Assembly (NCBI RefSeq): GCF_963678975.1
Contig: NC_089279.1
Span: forward strand, 31,026,660-31,090,659
Length of the DNA stretch: 64,000 bases
Direction of reading: 5' to 3'
Source: Dysidea avara
Lineage: Eukaryota; Porifera; Demospongiae; Dictyoceratida; Dysideidae
Shown here: positions 22,850 through 34,304 of the stretch, piece by piece
Layout of the letters: every line of letters begins with the position of its first letter
Numbering within the stretch: position 1 is the first letter of the stretch
Position numbers and translations under genes: made by a program
The notes under the pieces: model-generated
Told to the model about the DNA's origin: nothing
Databases searched by the model: none
Seen by the model: the letters and a program-made list of their open reading frames with translations, nothing else

Positions 22850-23695
22850 CTGAAGTTACTCTCATTACATGTATAAACTTGCAGCAAGAAACAACTGCAG
22901 TTTCAAGATAATCCAGAATGCTAGATGGCTTCCTGATTCAATTGTGCCATTTTCCCCTTTAAAATGTATGGGGAGCCCCTGAGAAAAATGTACCCTTTTT
23001 CAGTTTTTAAGTGCTGTGCATGCCAAAGTAGCTAATTCCAACCCAACAAACTATATATTTCTGAGATCGGCAATCAATACTCTATCTATTGAGCATATAA
23101 AAAGCCCATTTTCCAAAATTTAAAAATCGGGCTGGAATGCCTACTAAAATCGATATTTCTGTGAAAACAACAATCGTGCCTCCGGTTTCATGTTGGATCT
23201 ATCAATGGGATACCACTACGAACATCCCATAATAGTAGGGGATCGATTTGTAAAAGTTGATTTTTAGGATTGCGGACCCTACAGCCTGTCATAGTGTAGT
23301 ATGTTATCACCTTGACTTGATATAATCACGATGCGTACAGCCTCATTTTACCAACACCTTCCCTCCAACTCACTCACATTTTAACTCGCGATCACATGAT
23401 AGTAGGCATTAAATGGAATTTAAATATTCCTTGTCCGCTGATGCTAGTAATATCAGCAATTGTACCTGCAGCTATGACTTTGATATAACAATCTGCGTGG
23501 AAGCGTTGTGAGAAATTGTCGAGCGTAAAATCACGTGACTTACAACATTTACTGACGGTGATGCCTGGAAAGCTTACCGTGGGCACAAGCCCCAGTGGGC
23601 CCAAGTGTAGCTACGCCACTGGTGATGCTCTGAATAGGTACTATCTCTTTACTCCTAAATCTGCAGGATTTAACCAGCTCAGCTGGTTTTACGCT
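22850..23695. other. no gene; a CGCCACTG element end
   Basis: Mostly featureless. At 23606-23622 GTAGCTACGCCACTG resembles the right end of a CAGTGGCGTA-type element whose left end I cannot place. A short palindrome AACCAGCTCAGCTGGTT lies at 23672-23688. Confidence 0.35.
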
Positions 23696-24611
23696 CAGGG
23701 GCGTATCTAGCCAAAACATGATGCCCGGACAAGCTCATTACCTGTTCACTTACTCCAGTGAACTACCTGTGTGGGTTCATACATGCATTCATCAAATTTC
23801 TGTTTTCAAGTGCATGGCATGGCTAGCTACAGTTATTAACTCTTATCTGTATGCATATAAAATAACTCATCAGTCTACAATCACTCCATACTAGTCTCTA
23901 GCTACGATGCATGTATCGATTGTGGGACTGGAGCATCACGTGCCACACAAAAGGATACTTCCAACTCATAATGAACAATACTACTGTACCAATAGATTTC
24001 TTGCACTGACTCGTACATATGCGGATGACAAAACGCATGACACTGGTTCATCTACGTACTCAGTAGGGGCATCCATTCCCTGCAACCACCCACCAATTCT
24101 ATCACACCCTACTGAGTGGTCCTACAAAGTATCGTCAGCAGTTCTCTCACGTTATTCCCTCGTCATAGTTGTATAAATCCGGGCACAGATTATTCAGCAC
24201 TAGACCTGTATACCTGCCGAAATCAAGTAGCCAAACAGCTAGTCATCTTGAGCATTTCCACTTCACGAGGTATATATATAGGCAAACTCCAAACTATCAT
24301 CACTTCGATGTTCGCTTCGATGAGACCACACTATTCATTTTGGGCGGTCACATCTCCGTATTTCAGATTTAAATATAATAACTCGTAATCTACGGGGCTA
24401 TTATTAGAAGTCAGACTCTTAAATAAAGACGCAGCGATTATTTTCCATGCAAGCGTTCGCTACAGTCAGTGGTTCCCTAGTGGATAGAATCGTAATCGTG
24501 AACAGTGTATTCATGCGTGGCTGCCACGCCAGGAGATTTTCTGATTACCGGGCAAGGTGAGCTGATGCCTGGGAAAATTCACGGGTATTTCCGGTTGTAG
24601 ATACGCCACTG
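23696..24611. mobile_element. CAGGGGCGTATC / CAGTGGCGTATC TIR element
   Basis: A 916-bp element with ends CAGGGGCGTATCTA and, reverse-complemented, CAGTGGCGTATCTA. The flanks TTTACGCT and TTTAAGTT agree at six of eight positions, perhaps a decayed 8-bp duplication of the hAT type. No transposase domain was found in the short internal frames. Confidence 0.55.
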
Positions 24612-25141
24612 TTTAAGTTATGTGACCCATATTACCCCCTTTCCAATAATACCGGCCAGCCTTCACACTATTTGGATAGATCCTGCATGATAATTTTCGC
24701 TCCCCTCAATGCGTAAGGGGCAAATCGTGAAGTTGCACGTGTGTTTATCACATGACTTTCTTTAACACCACAAATTGAAAACCGCGAGTATAAGTAACGT
24801 AAACAAAGAAAAGGTTACGATGCACCCACTCAATTTAGATCCTGCTACTGTGGAATATTTTAAAAACAATTTCTGCTGCTGGTGGAGCTACTATTACTAA
24901 TACAGCTATAAATCTGTATGAATAAACTGGCAATATATTAGTTCATAATTAATTTATCAACAACAAAATTTTATGATCTACGGAGAATACGACACTTGAT
25001 TAGCGACCCAGTTATGCAAAGACTAAGTTGATTCTGCGCCGTCGCCGTCATTCATATACTGTTACAGTAATATCAGGAAAGCTATAAAGCGGTATAATAA
25101 TCATTTCCTAGTTATTTCTAGTATTACTACAGTTTTCAAAA
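24612..25141. other. upstream region of the TRAF-like gene
   Basis: AT-rich, no coding. It presumably contains the promoter of the gene at 25142, but no specific element was recognised. Confidence 0.35.
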
Positions 25142-26656
25142 ATGGCTGCAGGCATCCCAAATACCGCTACTGAAGAAACTGATGGATACGCGTATGAATT
25201 TGTACAACCAGTTCCAGACAGACTGATTTGTCGGATTTGTCATGATCCCTGTCACAATGCGTATATGACTATATGCTGCGGGCACAACTTTTGTGAATCG
25301 TGTTTGAACAAGGCTCAGAAAATTACGTCCGAAATAGTCTGCCCTGTGTGTCGTAAAGAAGATTTTCAGGTTTTTCCAAATTCTCAAGCTAATCGAGAAA
25401 TTAGAGGTCTTCATGTCTTCTGTGTAAACAAACAAAGAGGGTGTGAATGTCAGTGTGAAATAAATGAAATCATCAATCACTGTGAAAGTGCGTGCTTGTT
25501 TCAATCTGTGTGTTGTCCAATTAAGTGCGGGAAGGTGCTAAATCGAAGAGATCTAGCAGATCATGCTAAGAATGAGTGTCCTTGTCGTACGGTTGTCTGC
25601 CAGTATTGTTACAAGGAAGGAGAATACCAATATATAGCAGGAAAGCACTTTGATGATTGCACTAAAGCGCCTATACCTTGTGCAAACAAATGCACTGCTA
25701 GAGGAATTCCTCGCGACGAAATAATACTACATATGAAGGAGTGTCCTCTTCAGATAATACAGTGTGAGTTTCACAATGTAGGGTGTGAGGAGAAGATTAT
25801 GCGGAAGGACTTGGAGAAACATAACCTTAGTTTCGTGGATAAGCATCTCATGTTAGCCGTTTCTGCTTTCGCATCCACGGAACAACAATTGTATGCTTGT
25901 CAAAACGAAATAAGAGAATTAAAAAATCAGCAAGAAGCCATCAAGGTTGCTTCTAAGCATGAAATAGAATGCTTAAAGAATAATGCAAGAAAGATGGATA
26001 AAAAATTTGATTCAGAGGCTATACAAATAAAATTCCAAGCCGAAATTGATAAATTGAAACGTGATATTGACGAAAAGTATGCCCCACAAAAGAGACTTCA
26101 AGCTTTAGAAGAACACCTTGGAATCAAGTCTGGCCAAATCATTGGTTACCTTCCATGGGCACACGAGATACATTCTACATCAATAAGAGGTGAAGAAATA
26201 TGTCCGGTTATTATTAAAGTTCCTAAGTTTCATCGTATGATGAAAAATGAAACAAAATGGCACAGTGATCCTTTTTACTCTCATATCAGGGGATATAAGC
26301 TGTGCCTACGAGTAATTGCTGCTGGATCTGGCAGTGGCAGAAGTACTCACTTGTCACTATTTCTTTACATCATGAGAGGTCAATATGATGGTCATGTGAA
26401 ATGGCCAATAATGGGAGCATTTGAAATATCACTAATAAACCAATTAAAGGATGCTGAGCATTATCCCAACACAGTAAGGTATAGTGAGAAAACATCCTCC
26501 AATATTGCAAATAAAGTATCTACCAAAGGCAGTGAAGTGGCTTCTGATGGCCTTGGGCGTAATGAATTTATCTCTCTAAGAGACCTTATAAAAGTAACGG
26601 AAACTTGTCAGTACCTCAAGGATGATTGCATCTTTATTAGGGTATGCAAACTGTAA
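25142..26656 (+). CDS. TRAF-family RING/MATH protein
   Basis: A 504-residue single-exon protein with the full TRAF order. RING at about 30-70 (C30, C33, C46, H48, C51, C54, C67, C70). TRAF-type zinc fingers at about 100-235 with regular Cys/His spacing. A charged helical coiled coil at about 240-325. A TRAF-C/MATH domain at about 340-504 with the usual YKLCLRVI and LSLFLYIMRGQYD strands. TRAF proteins are cytoplasmic adaptors and E3 ubiquitin ligases that bind receptor tails downstream of TNF-receptor and Toll-like signalling; that role is inferred from the family. The ATG is preceded by AAA, and there is no frameshift or internal stop. The lack of introns may mean a retrocopy origin or a sponge-type intronless expansion. 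It is the only evidently intact gene in the window. Confidence 0.93.
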   Translation: MAAGIPNTATEETDGYAYEFVQPVPDRLICRICHDPCHNAYMTICCGHNFCESCLNKAQKITSEIVCPVCRKEDFQVFPNSQANREIRGLHVFCVNKQRGCECQCEINEIINHCESACLFQSVCCPIKCGKVLNRRDLADHAKNECPCRTVVCQYCYKEGEYQYIAGKHFDDCTKAPIPCANKCTARGIPRDEIILHMKECPLQIIQCEFHNVGCEEKIMRKDLEKHNLSFVDKHLMLAVSAFASTEQQLYACQNEIRELKNQQEAIKVASKHEIECLKNNARKMDKKFDSEAIQIKFQAEIDKLKRDIDEKYAPQKRLQALEEHLGIKSGQIIGYLPWAHEIHSTSIRGEEICPVIIKVPKFHRMMKNETKWHSDPFYSHIRGYKLCLRVIAAGSGSGRSTHLSLFLYIMRGQYDGHVKWPIMGAFEISLINQLKDAEHYPNTVRYSEKTSSNIANKVSTKGSEVASDGLGRNEFISLRDLIKVTETCQYLKDDCIFIRVCKL

Positions 26657-26842
26657 ATTGAAAGTGGAAATGCTATGTTTAATTGTGTTTTGTATATTAC
26701 ACAGGGATACATTAGCTTAAGGTGATTATATTAATTAATTGGTAGTGATTTGTAAGTATATACTTACCTAGTGATATATTGCTTTTGCTTTGCCAGATAT
26801 GTTTATATTACAGTATATTTCTTCTTTTTGTAGTTAACACAT

Positions 26843-28184
26843 TATTATTATTATTATTATTATTACTATTTAGCAAATAATAAAACACATTAAAGCATAC
26901 ACACAATGAAACAACAGTAAATATGACAATTAAACAAAAAGAATATATCTCTCATAACTGTCAATAAGATGTCTCTTATTATTATTATTGTAAAACACAC
27001 ATCATGTACAACATGAGAAATTAATTATTCTGAAACTATACCATAGTTCAGGAGTGTTCTGTTATAAATCTTCTTAGGATGTGGCAGGAACCCAATAGGA
27101 TGCTTTTCTGTAGTTTAGAAATCAAAGTTCCATAGTAGATGTTCAAAGATTGGAGATGCTTGGCCAAACACGTGGGGATCAATCCAAGGGAACAATCATA
27201 AGTGGCATATTATCTAGACCATACATATACAGAGCTGAAAAAAGCATTAAAGATACATGCGGTTACATTAATTAACTAAGCAAGTATCAATGTTAATTGT
27301 AGATGTTAATTGTAGGGGTAGAAGGCTAGTTAGTCTCTTAGTAGAACACTTCTCATGATCCTGCACAAGCCCAAAAGTGCCGCTTTCTGTAATTTAGAAA
27401 TGATCTTCATAATAATATCAGCATCTTCAACTATACTCTGAAGGGTAGCTTTTAATTCTGATGAGATCAGGCCAATTGATATGACTATTGGTAGTATGAC
27501 AACACGTTCAAGATGGTAAGTAAGTTTCATCAGCATGGCCAAGTCACTATACTTTGCAATCTTTTCACAAAACTTTGAGTGAAGGTTGCTGTCACTTGGA
27601 ATACTTACATCAATAAGGTAAGCAGAGTTATCTTGTTTGTTCCATTGTACAATATCTGGGCGGTTACTCGGACAATAGCCAACCACTTGAACAGTTTGAT
27701 CCCAATAGAACTTAATTGAGTTATTCTCATAAACTGCCTCAGGGTCACGCCAATAATCCCTAGTATGGGATCCAACAAGGTAGTGATATAGTGCCTTTAA
27801 CACTTGATTATGCCGTCTCAAATACATAGTAGGGGCAAGAGGTGTACAGCTACTTAAAAGATGCTCCATACTCTCCACACTTCGCCTGCAAATGCAACAG
27901 CTGTCGCATACATCAAGGCCAAAAATATGGTTTTGCATCCATCTAGTTGCAACTACACCATCTTGAAAAGCTAAGATCATTGATTCATTGTCACTGGTTA
28001 TGTTACGATCATGTAACCACAAAAAGGAGAGATCCATATCAAATGTCCCTAAAGCCCTTTTGAGGAAGCCACTATGAAACACATGTGACTGATAATCTTT
28101 TTCTAAGAGCAAATGTTGTTGAGAGGATAAACACTGCTTTACTAGTTTAAGCAACTTATGCAACTGACTGGTTCCATAGCACAC
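26843..28184 (-). pseudogene. RLE-type LINE C-terminal copy A
   Basis: Coding covers 27330-28184. It shows a zinc-finger-like cluster (CCICRRSVESMEHLLSSC), then RPDI followed by LIDVSIPSDS, the PD-(D/E)xK-type endonuclease signature placed after the RT in R2/R4-like LINEs. The reverse transcriptase itself is missing. The 3' end on this strand is an (AAT)n tail at 26843-26870, matching copy B. The upstream edge runs into a 32-bp inverted repeat at 28147. The protein is clearly diverged from copy B, so they are different subfamilies or ages. Confidence 0.75.
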
Positions 28185-28236
28185 ACCATTAAACCTGACT
28201 GTGTTATGGAACCAGTCAGTTGCATAAGTTGCTTAA
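28147..28236. repeat. 32-bp perfect hairpin in LINE copy A
   Basis: Arms 28147-28178 and 28205-28236 are perfect reverse complements with a 26-bp loop. The left arm is LINE coding sequence. The right arm is an inverted re-copy of it, as template switching during reverse transcription could produce. Confidence 0.85.
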
Positions 28237-28244
28237 CCAGTCAC

Positions 28245-28430
28245 TTGAAAGGGGGCTAGGGGGCTTCAGCCCCTAGCCCCTTTCCGCCTCCTGGAAATAA
28301 ATAAACCTCTCCCTGCAGGGGTGCATCCAGGAGCTGGCAATGGGAGGGGCACTAACAAGGCTAAGTTGTAAGTGGTTTGGATCTTTAGAGAGCAGAATCT
28401 CTTGTTAGTTGCATAACCAGTCACTTGCGG
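28245..28430. mobile_element. truncated compound MITE copy
   Basis: Carries the right end of the element at 30445 (GGGGGCTTCAGCCCC, CCGCCTCCTG), then the same short spacer and the first part of the CAGGGGCGGATCC element (here CAGGGGTGCATCCAGGAG). It matches 30720-30900, so the two-element compound was copied as a unit. Confidence 0.7.
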
Positions 28431-28442
28431 TGATCATTTCTC

Positions 28443-29857
28443 TGTTATTATTATTATTAAATATACACACAGCAATGCTGGAATTACAACTAGATGTAAA
28501 AAATAAGTTATATCCCACACTTTAGCCAAAAGGTTAGGATTTTAATGTTCTGTCACAAACTGACGTAAAATATGACAGGCACTCAGTAAGACACACTTCT
28601 GCATCTTCGGGATGAGGTTAGCATGATAAATCTGTAATGTTTGTAGTTGATCTTTTAAACCTTCAGGAACAGAGCCAAGGGAACCAATGATAACAGGAGC
28701 CACAGATGCTCTTACAGACCACATTTTCTGAATTTCAATCTTCAGGTCACTATAGCGTTGCCGTTTTTCAGAAATCTTTTGGGAAATTCTACTATCTCCT
28801 GGTATAGCAACATCAATCAAAAAACAGCAGTTCATTGTGAAATCAAGGCATATTATGTCAGGCCGGTTGTGTGTCAGATGTTTATCTGTCTGAACTGTAA
28901 AGTCCCACAAGAGTTTCATTGAAGTATTGTGAAGAACGGGCAATGGGCAGTGTTCCCACCACTTGTCATTGATTTCAAAGCCACCTTTTTTTGCCAACTC
29001 CCAATGAACCAACTTAGCAACAGCATCATGCCGTTTCTTGTAGAAAGACTGGGCAATGACACTGCAACTTGTGAGCAAATGATCGACAGTTTCTTGCTGT
29101 GAACCACAAAGACGACAATTAACAGGCCCAGGCTGCTGAAAAATTCTAACTTTAATTAAATTAGTAGGAACCGCTTGATCTTGACAAGCAAATATAAATC
29201 CTTCAGTTTCCTTTTTAAGATTGCTGGCAGAAAGCCATTTCCATTGAAAATTCATATCAACAGAGTCCAATGTTTCACGAAGGAATTGTCCATGTAATGG
29301 TTTGTCTTTCCACATTTCAAGGTTTTCCTGAACACAACGGTACTTGTAATCATCTGGGGTTTCATTAAGCTCAAACTCACTGCTAATGTAAACTTTTTGA
29401 AGCCAGGGTTCAGGGTTAGATGCCAAATATTTACTCAGATTTAACTTCTCCCGGTACATCACTTCTTCCACAGCTAAAAGCCCACGGCCTCTTAATTTTC
29501 TTGGGACATACAATCTATGGACATCATCAGTTTTACTGAAGCACTTGTACATTGTTAACAATTTCCTGGTAGACACATCCAAACTTCTCACTTCAGCCTG
29601 TGTCCACTTTACTATTCCTGCAGTATAATGCACTAATGGGATCGCCCAAGTGTTGATGGCTATGATGATGTTCTTCCCATTTAGGGCAGATTTCAGGGTT
29701 TTCCTCACTCTCCTTTTGTAGTTAGTGATAACTACTGACTTGATTTTGGAGTCCTTAATCACATTATTTTCAAACACTCCTAGGTACTTATAAGACTAAA
29801 AAACATCTAAAGCTTTTATGGTAACATCATCTGGCAGAGCAATATTGCTGCTTTCAT
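28443..29857 (-). pseudogene. RLE-type LINE C-terminal copy B
   Basis: Coding 28542-29777, 411 codons, plus about 25 upstream codons broken by one stop before YKYLGV. It begins in the RT thumb, has the conserved AINTWAIPLVHY and TRKLLTMYK blocks, then a CCHC finger (C221, C224, H233, C238). A PD-(D/E)xK-type endonuclease follows with P306-D307 and D322 in LIDVAIPGDSR. This is the architecture of R2/R4/NeSL-like LINEs, which cut DNA with a restriction-like domain, often at fixed sites. RT palm and N-terminal fingers are missing. An (AAT)n tail lies at 28443-28460. Confidence 0.85.
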
Positions 29858-29890
29858 TATTATTATTATTATTATTATTACTATTATTAA
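29858..29890. repeat. (ATT)n microsatellite
   Basis: ATT repeats directly at the truncated 5' edge of LINE copy B. This may be the tail of another LINE into which copy B inserted. Confidence 0.85.
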
Positions 29891-30444
29891 TACTTTACAC
29901 AATTTGTATGAATTGATTTAATTGTTTTCACAGTGGTGTTGATCAATCTGCATGCATGAAGCTGTACTTAAAAAGCCTTGCTTCAATAGACACATGTGTG
30001 TGCATGTTGACAATCATTGCGCACAGAATTCTTGAGGTATTTGCATATATAGACAATGGAATGTATTGTTTACTTGAATGCAACATGACTATGCTTCTGT
30101 GGGCAACAAGTTTACCAAGCATTATTTGTATTGTAGCTACACGTATGTGAAAGTAATTAATTCCATCAGTATATATTTCCATTGTGTATGCTGTTTACCT
30201 GCTTAATATTATGGCATAATATATTATTGATCAAGTCGAAATACAACACAGCTATGATATATGCAAGGGCCTAGATTCAGAACACTATATTATAGCTACA
30301 ATGTAGTCCCAAAGAAGCTCTGGCAAGGCATAATTGAGTTAAAAATTAGAACACAATGCATGACACAAATTACTTGTACTAAACAAAGTTCAGCTTAGGT
30401 CATCAACAGATTCTAGTTACAGTACTAGCACTCTGGGGAAGATG
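29891..30444. other. no gene seen
   Basis: AT-rich sequence with short frames only. Confidence 0.4.
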
Positions 30445-30767
30445 CAGCGGCGGAGGAAGTAGTTGATATGAGGGGGGCTCGGCTGACCCAGACTTATTTC
30501 TATAGTTTGGTAAGGTGAGACCAAAAGAATAGGTCAAGAGTTTTCCACCTCACCAGCTACCATTTCTCTAGCTGATAAACTACGTAAAAATCGTTACATA
30601 GCTCGCTACACACTGACTACTTTATTAGAGTGATTGCTCTATTAGAGTATCTCGATCTTTATCACGGTTTTCAGCCCCACTCCAAGAAAGATACTTTCGG
30701 TGTGATATCATTCAGCAGACCGAGGGGGGCTTCAGCCCCCTAGCCCCCCTTTCCGCCTCCTGGAAAT
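30445..30767. mobile_element. MITE with CAGCGGCGGAGG / CAGGAGGCGG ends
   Basis: The ends CAGCGGCGGAGGAAG and, reverse-complemented, CAGGAGGCGGAAAGG are imperfect inverted repeats. G/C runs lie just inside, as in the CAGGGGCGGATC family. Two motif copies (TTTATTAGAGTGA and TGCTCTATTAGAGTA) sit near 30621-30650. No target duplication was convincing. Confidence 0.5.
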
Positions 30768-30784
30768 AAATGAATCTCTTCCTG

Positions 30785-31223
30785 CAGGGGCGGATCCAGG
30801 AGCTGGCAATGGGAGGGGCACGAACAAGGGTAAGTTGTAAGTGGTTTGGATCTTTGGGAGAACAGAATCTCTTGTTAGTCGCTATGTTTTAAAGCAGCGG
30901 TGATCATTTCTTAGCAGGTTGTTTTTTTGTCATTATGGCCTTTTCAGACACTTGAAAAGGCTTGCATACCAGCAACACGATAATTATTTTTAGAAACGCT
31001 TAGCACGTACGAAGGTGTTGGATGACGGTTTGACAACTGTTTTGACTTCGGTTTCAGGTGAGTTTATAATAGTGGTAACTAATTTTCGTGAGTTATATAA
31101 TTATATAAATTGTTTTTGGTCTGACAGGATGTATAGTATTTCTATCAAAAGAACTGAGTAGCTATGACTATTCCACAGGGGGGCGGCATTTGCCCCAAGT
31201 TCCTCTTTCTGGATCCGCCATTG
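30785..31223. mobile_element. CAGGGGCGGATCC-family MITE
   Basis: A 439-bp element with left end CAGGGGCGGATCCAGGAG and right end CTGGATCCGCCATTG. The flanks tcctg and ccctg differ at one base of five. The interior matches 34439-34910, including AATTATTTTTAGA and GTACGAAGGTG. It is non-coding. Confidence 0.8.
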
Positions 31224-31309
31224 CCCTGATAACGGGCTATTATAGCCACATTCAGCAATGCTTGACATCTTAATTACTACATCTGGAATAACAGTAACTT
31301 ACGTATTAC

Positions 31310-31530
31310 AAAATCTAATGTTCATAAGGCTATTGGCCCAGATGGGAATCGGTGTAAGAGTTTTAAAAGAGTTCATGCCTCAATGTTGAATCTCATATTT
31401 AACTACTCTCTTTATACTATATAGTACAATTGTAAGTGGCTGAAAGACAGACAATAGTACTCTTATCTACAAAAGGGCGACTGTTCATTCTATCTCACTA
31501 ACCAGTATTATTATAATCACTACACTAATG
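31310..31530 (+). pseudogene. decayed LINE RT N-terminal scrap
   Basis: With several stops and frame changes the sequence still reads NVHKAIGPDGN, then WLKDRQ, then QKGD. This follows the order of the KASGPDG, DW and KKGD blocks at the start of LINE reverse transcriptases (compare 18640-18840 and 55940-56120). It has no catalytic residues. Confidence 0.5.
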
Positions 31531-32100
31531 CATGCAGGATTAGATGTTTAAGTCCGGATCATTTAATTCTTTATTCTGTTTGTTTCTTATCACTGAATCT
31601 CCATCTTTTGCTAATCAGCTTCCCTCTTTTGTCTAGTTACTCTCTGTCAAATCAAATAGCACTGAAAAATCAAGCCCGTAGCCTTAGCTGTTATCAAGTT
31701 ACACTTGTCTGAAGGTATCAGTGAGTCACTTATATACTTACTTAGTCAGTCAGTAAAAATTATGTTAAACAAGACAGGTGTTAAAAGCATTGAGGGGCAA
31801 GCCTGAGCAAATATTTGAGAAGGTATAATGTGTGATTATCATCATGAAGTCCATTATATCAAAGGGGGAAGTTGATGGTGGCTATTGACTAGTTATCAGC
31901 CAAGGGCTCATTACATCTTCTTTAATGATACCTCTCTCTTCTTTGTAGTAATGAACTATTGTGCTGTTCTGGTGTCATCTCAGATCTTCTCTGTTTTGTC
32001 TGGCTCTTCTTGCTTGTTTCTGTTGTTAAGTTTCTTTATCATGTTTTGTCTATACAGGTGTCTACTCCTTCTTCTACATCAATACTTTAGGAATTTTTGT
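31531..32100. other. no gene seen
   Basis: Featureless between two LINE scraps; possibly eroded LINE sequence. Confidence 0.3.
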
Positions 32101-32430
32101 AACTAATAGACCAGGTTTATTAGAAAGCTGCAATGTAGTTGATGGAATTTGTGATCATGATGTAGTGCTTGTCTCCTCATCCATAACAGCAGACCTACCA
32201 CCACCTACCAGAAGAACTATCTATCTTTGGTCCCATACAGATTTCAATCTTATTAGGCAGACTGCTCAGTCACTTCAGCAACAGTTTATCAGTACACATT
32301 CAACTTCAACATCAGTTGATATTCTCTTGAATGATTTTATGTCCATCTGTAATACTTGCATGGACCTGGTTCCAACCAAACTTTCTTCAACTAAGCACTA
32401 CCACCGTTGGATTAACAGCCACACTGTTAA
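32101..32430 (+). pseudogene. LINE endonuclease C-terminal fragment
   Basis: Reads TNRPGLLESCNVVDG, then CDHDVVLVSS, the last blocks of an APE-type LINE endonuclease (the usual SDH is CDH here). A linker with RRTIYLWSHTDFN and a DLVPTKLSSTK-like segment follows, before the coding ends near 32430. The catalytic N-terminal part and RT are missing. Confidence 0.65.
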
Positions 32431-33924
32431 AACAGTCATGTGCATATTGCATGTTTTTTCATTTGGGACATTTGCCACATATAGCACAATATTTTTCATG
32501 TAGTATGCATGCATTTTTTGCTTGTGTTTCACACATAAAAATTTTGGTGAGTCAAACATGCTTTCCGCATTCATTTTGCACATTTTCTCTGTATCCCACA
32601 ATTACTAGTCCTTTTTTCTTTAAATGTTTACAAAATACACAAATACAATAACGTGTATACAATTCTGTTTGCTGTAGGTGACACAAGTCTCTCCAGATGT
32701 CAAGATTTTGGAAATTCTCATCAGATAATCTCAGATATTCTCACCAGAGGATGACCTTAGATGTTATTTTCAGATGACCCGACCAGACCACACGTTAAGA
32801 TGATCCCAGATATTTTACCAGAAGACAACTGCCACACATTCAAGATTGATGCTGCTACACCACCGCATCATCATTTTTTATCTAAAAGTAGAATATTGAA
32901 TATCAGTTATCACAATGAAATACCTTTGCATACCATTGAATTCACAGGAGAATTGTCCTTCAGATATACCCATAGTTAAAGGTGTAAATTAATGTGGTTG
33001 TGCATACAAGCAATTACCTTGCATAAGGCAATAGTATTTTGATTCTGTTCAGCTCCACTTTACCTAATGAAAGTTACTGTAAATCAGGAAAATTTCGGCA
33101 CAGAAAATTATCATCTATTAAAATTTTGATGCAACAAATTTCGTCACTAGAATAATCGATGAAAATTTTTTGACAGAATGCCTATAATCTTAATATTTGT
33201 ATGTGCAAATTATTTGTATAGTTAAGACAATTCGTCGTTTTTATTTTTGATGCAACCGGCAACAAAACTTTTGACAGCGAATTTTTCCTGATTTATGGTA
33301 TCAATCACTGTATCACACAATTTTTATTCATCACATCATAATCATCCTTGAGAAACATCTGTAGAATCTTCCCAGTAGCTGTAGGTAGATAATGTAAGCA
33401 GTTATGTGACACTGCAGTTTTCACTAGATGACTGGGAATTCTCATCACGATCCCACACTTTCTCACTAGATGATCTCACCAGAAGATGATCTACCAGAGG
33501 ACGTTCTTAGATGTACATGTCAGATGAGCCGACCAGATATTAAGATGATTCCAGACATTTAATTAACATTGATGCTGTATGGTCATTTTTGATCTAAAAG
33601 AACAACATTGAATAACAGTTGTCACAATGAAATATTTTACATACCATTTAATCCACAAGAAAATTGTCCTTCAGATATTATACCTATAGATCAAGATGTA
33701 TAATGTGGTTGGGCACACAAGCAATGTGATTATCTTGCATAAAGCACTTGTGCTCATCTGTGCCATTCTGTGGTTAATAGTAGCTATCCAAGACACCACA
33801 CAGTTCCACTTAACCTAATGACATCATGTCATTACATGTAGAATTTTCCCAGTGGCTGTAGGTAGATGATGTAAGCAGTTATGTAAACTGCAGTTTTCAG
33901 TACAGTACCTCAACGTAGCTACTC
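32431..33924. other. no gene; diverged duplicate segments
   Basis: Two related segments occur about 0.8 kb apart. The run of ATGATCCCAGATATT, GAATATCAGTTATCACAATG and CCTTCAGATATACC near 32800-32970 is echoed at 33540-33690. It is an old non-coding duplication with no domain. Confidence 0.45.
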
Positions 33925-34300
33925 AATGGTGGATCCAGGATGGGGCATTTGGGGAAATCCCCCCCTCCTCTGTGGCTTCTTTAATAGAGATTCTGTATTC
34001 CTTATCAGGCCAAAATCGATTTGCATAACTCATGAAAACTGCATTTACCATCATTTATTGCAAGCTCACCTGAATCCAAAATTAAAAAGCGGTCAAACTG
34101 TCCCACGGCACCTTCCTTCATACTAAGCGCCTCTAAAATAATTATCGTATTGCTGGTGTTTAAGACTTTCATTAATTCATAGCTTTTTAAACAGCTTTTT
34201 ACAAACTTCACAACCATCTGCAAAGACCATAATTATAATTACCAAAATCAACCTATTATGGAGTGATCATTGCTGTTTAAAAATATAGCAACTAACAAAT
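33925..34300. mobile_element. CAGGGGCGGATCC-family MITE, reverse, truncated
   Basis: Begins CAATGGTGGATCCAGGATGG, the reverse of the right end of 34439-34910, and follows that element in reverse (TACTAAGCGCCTCTAAAA, CTTCACAACCATCTG). It ends without a CAGGGGCGG terminus, where LINE coding starts at about 34300. Confidence 0.7.
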
Positions 34301-34304
34301 CGAC

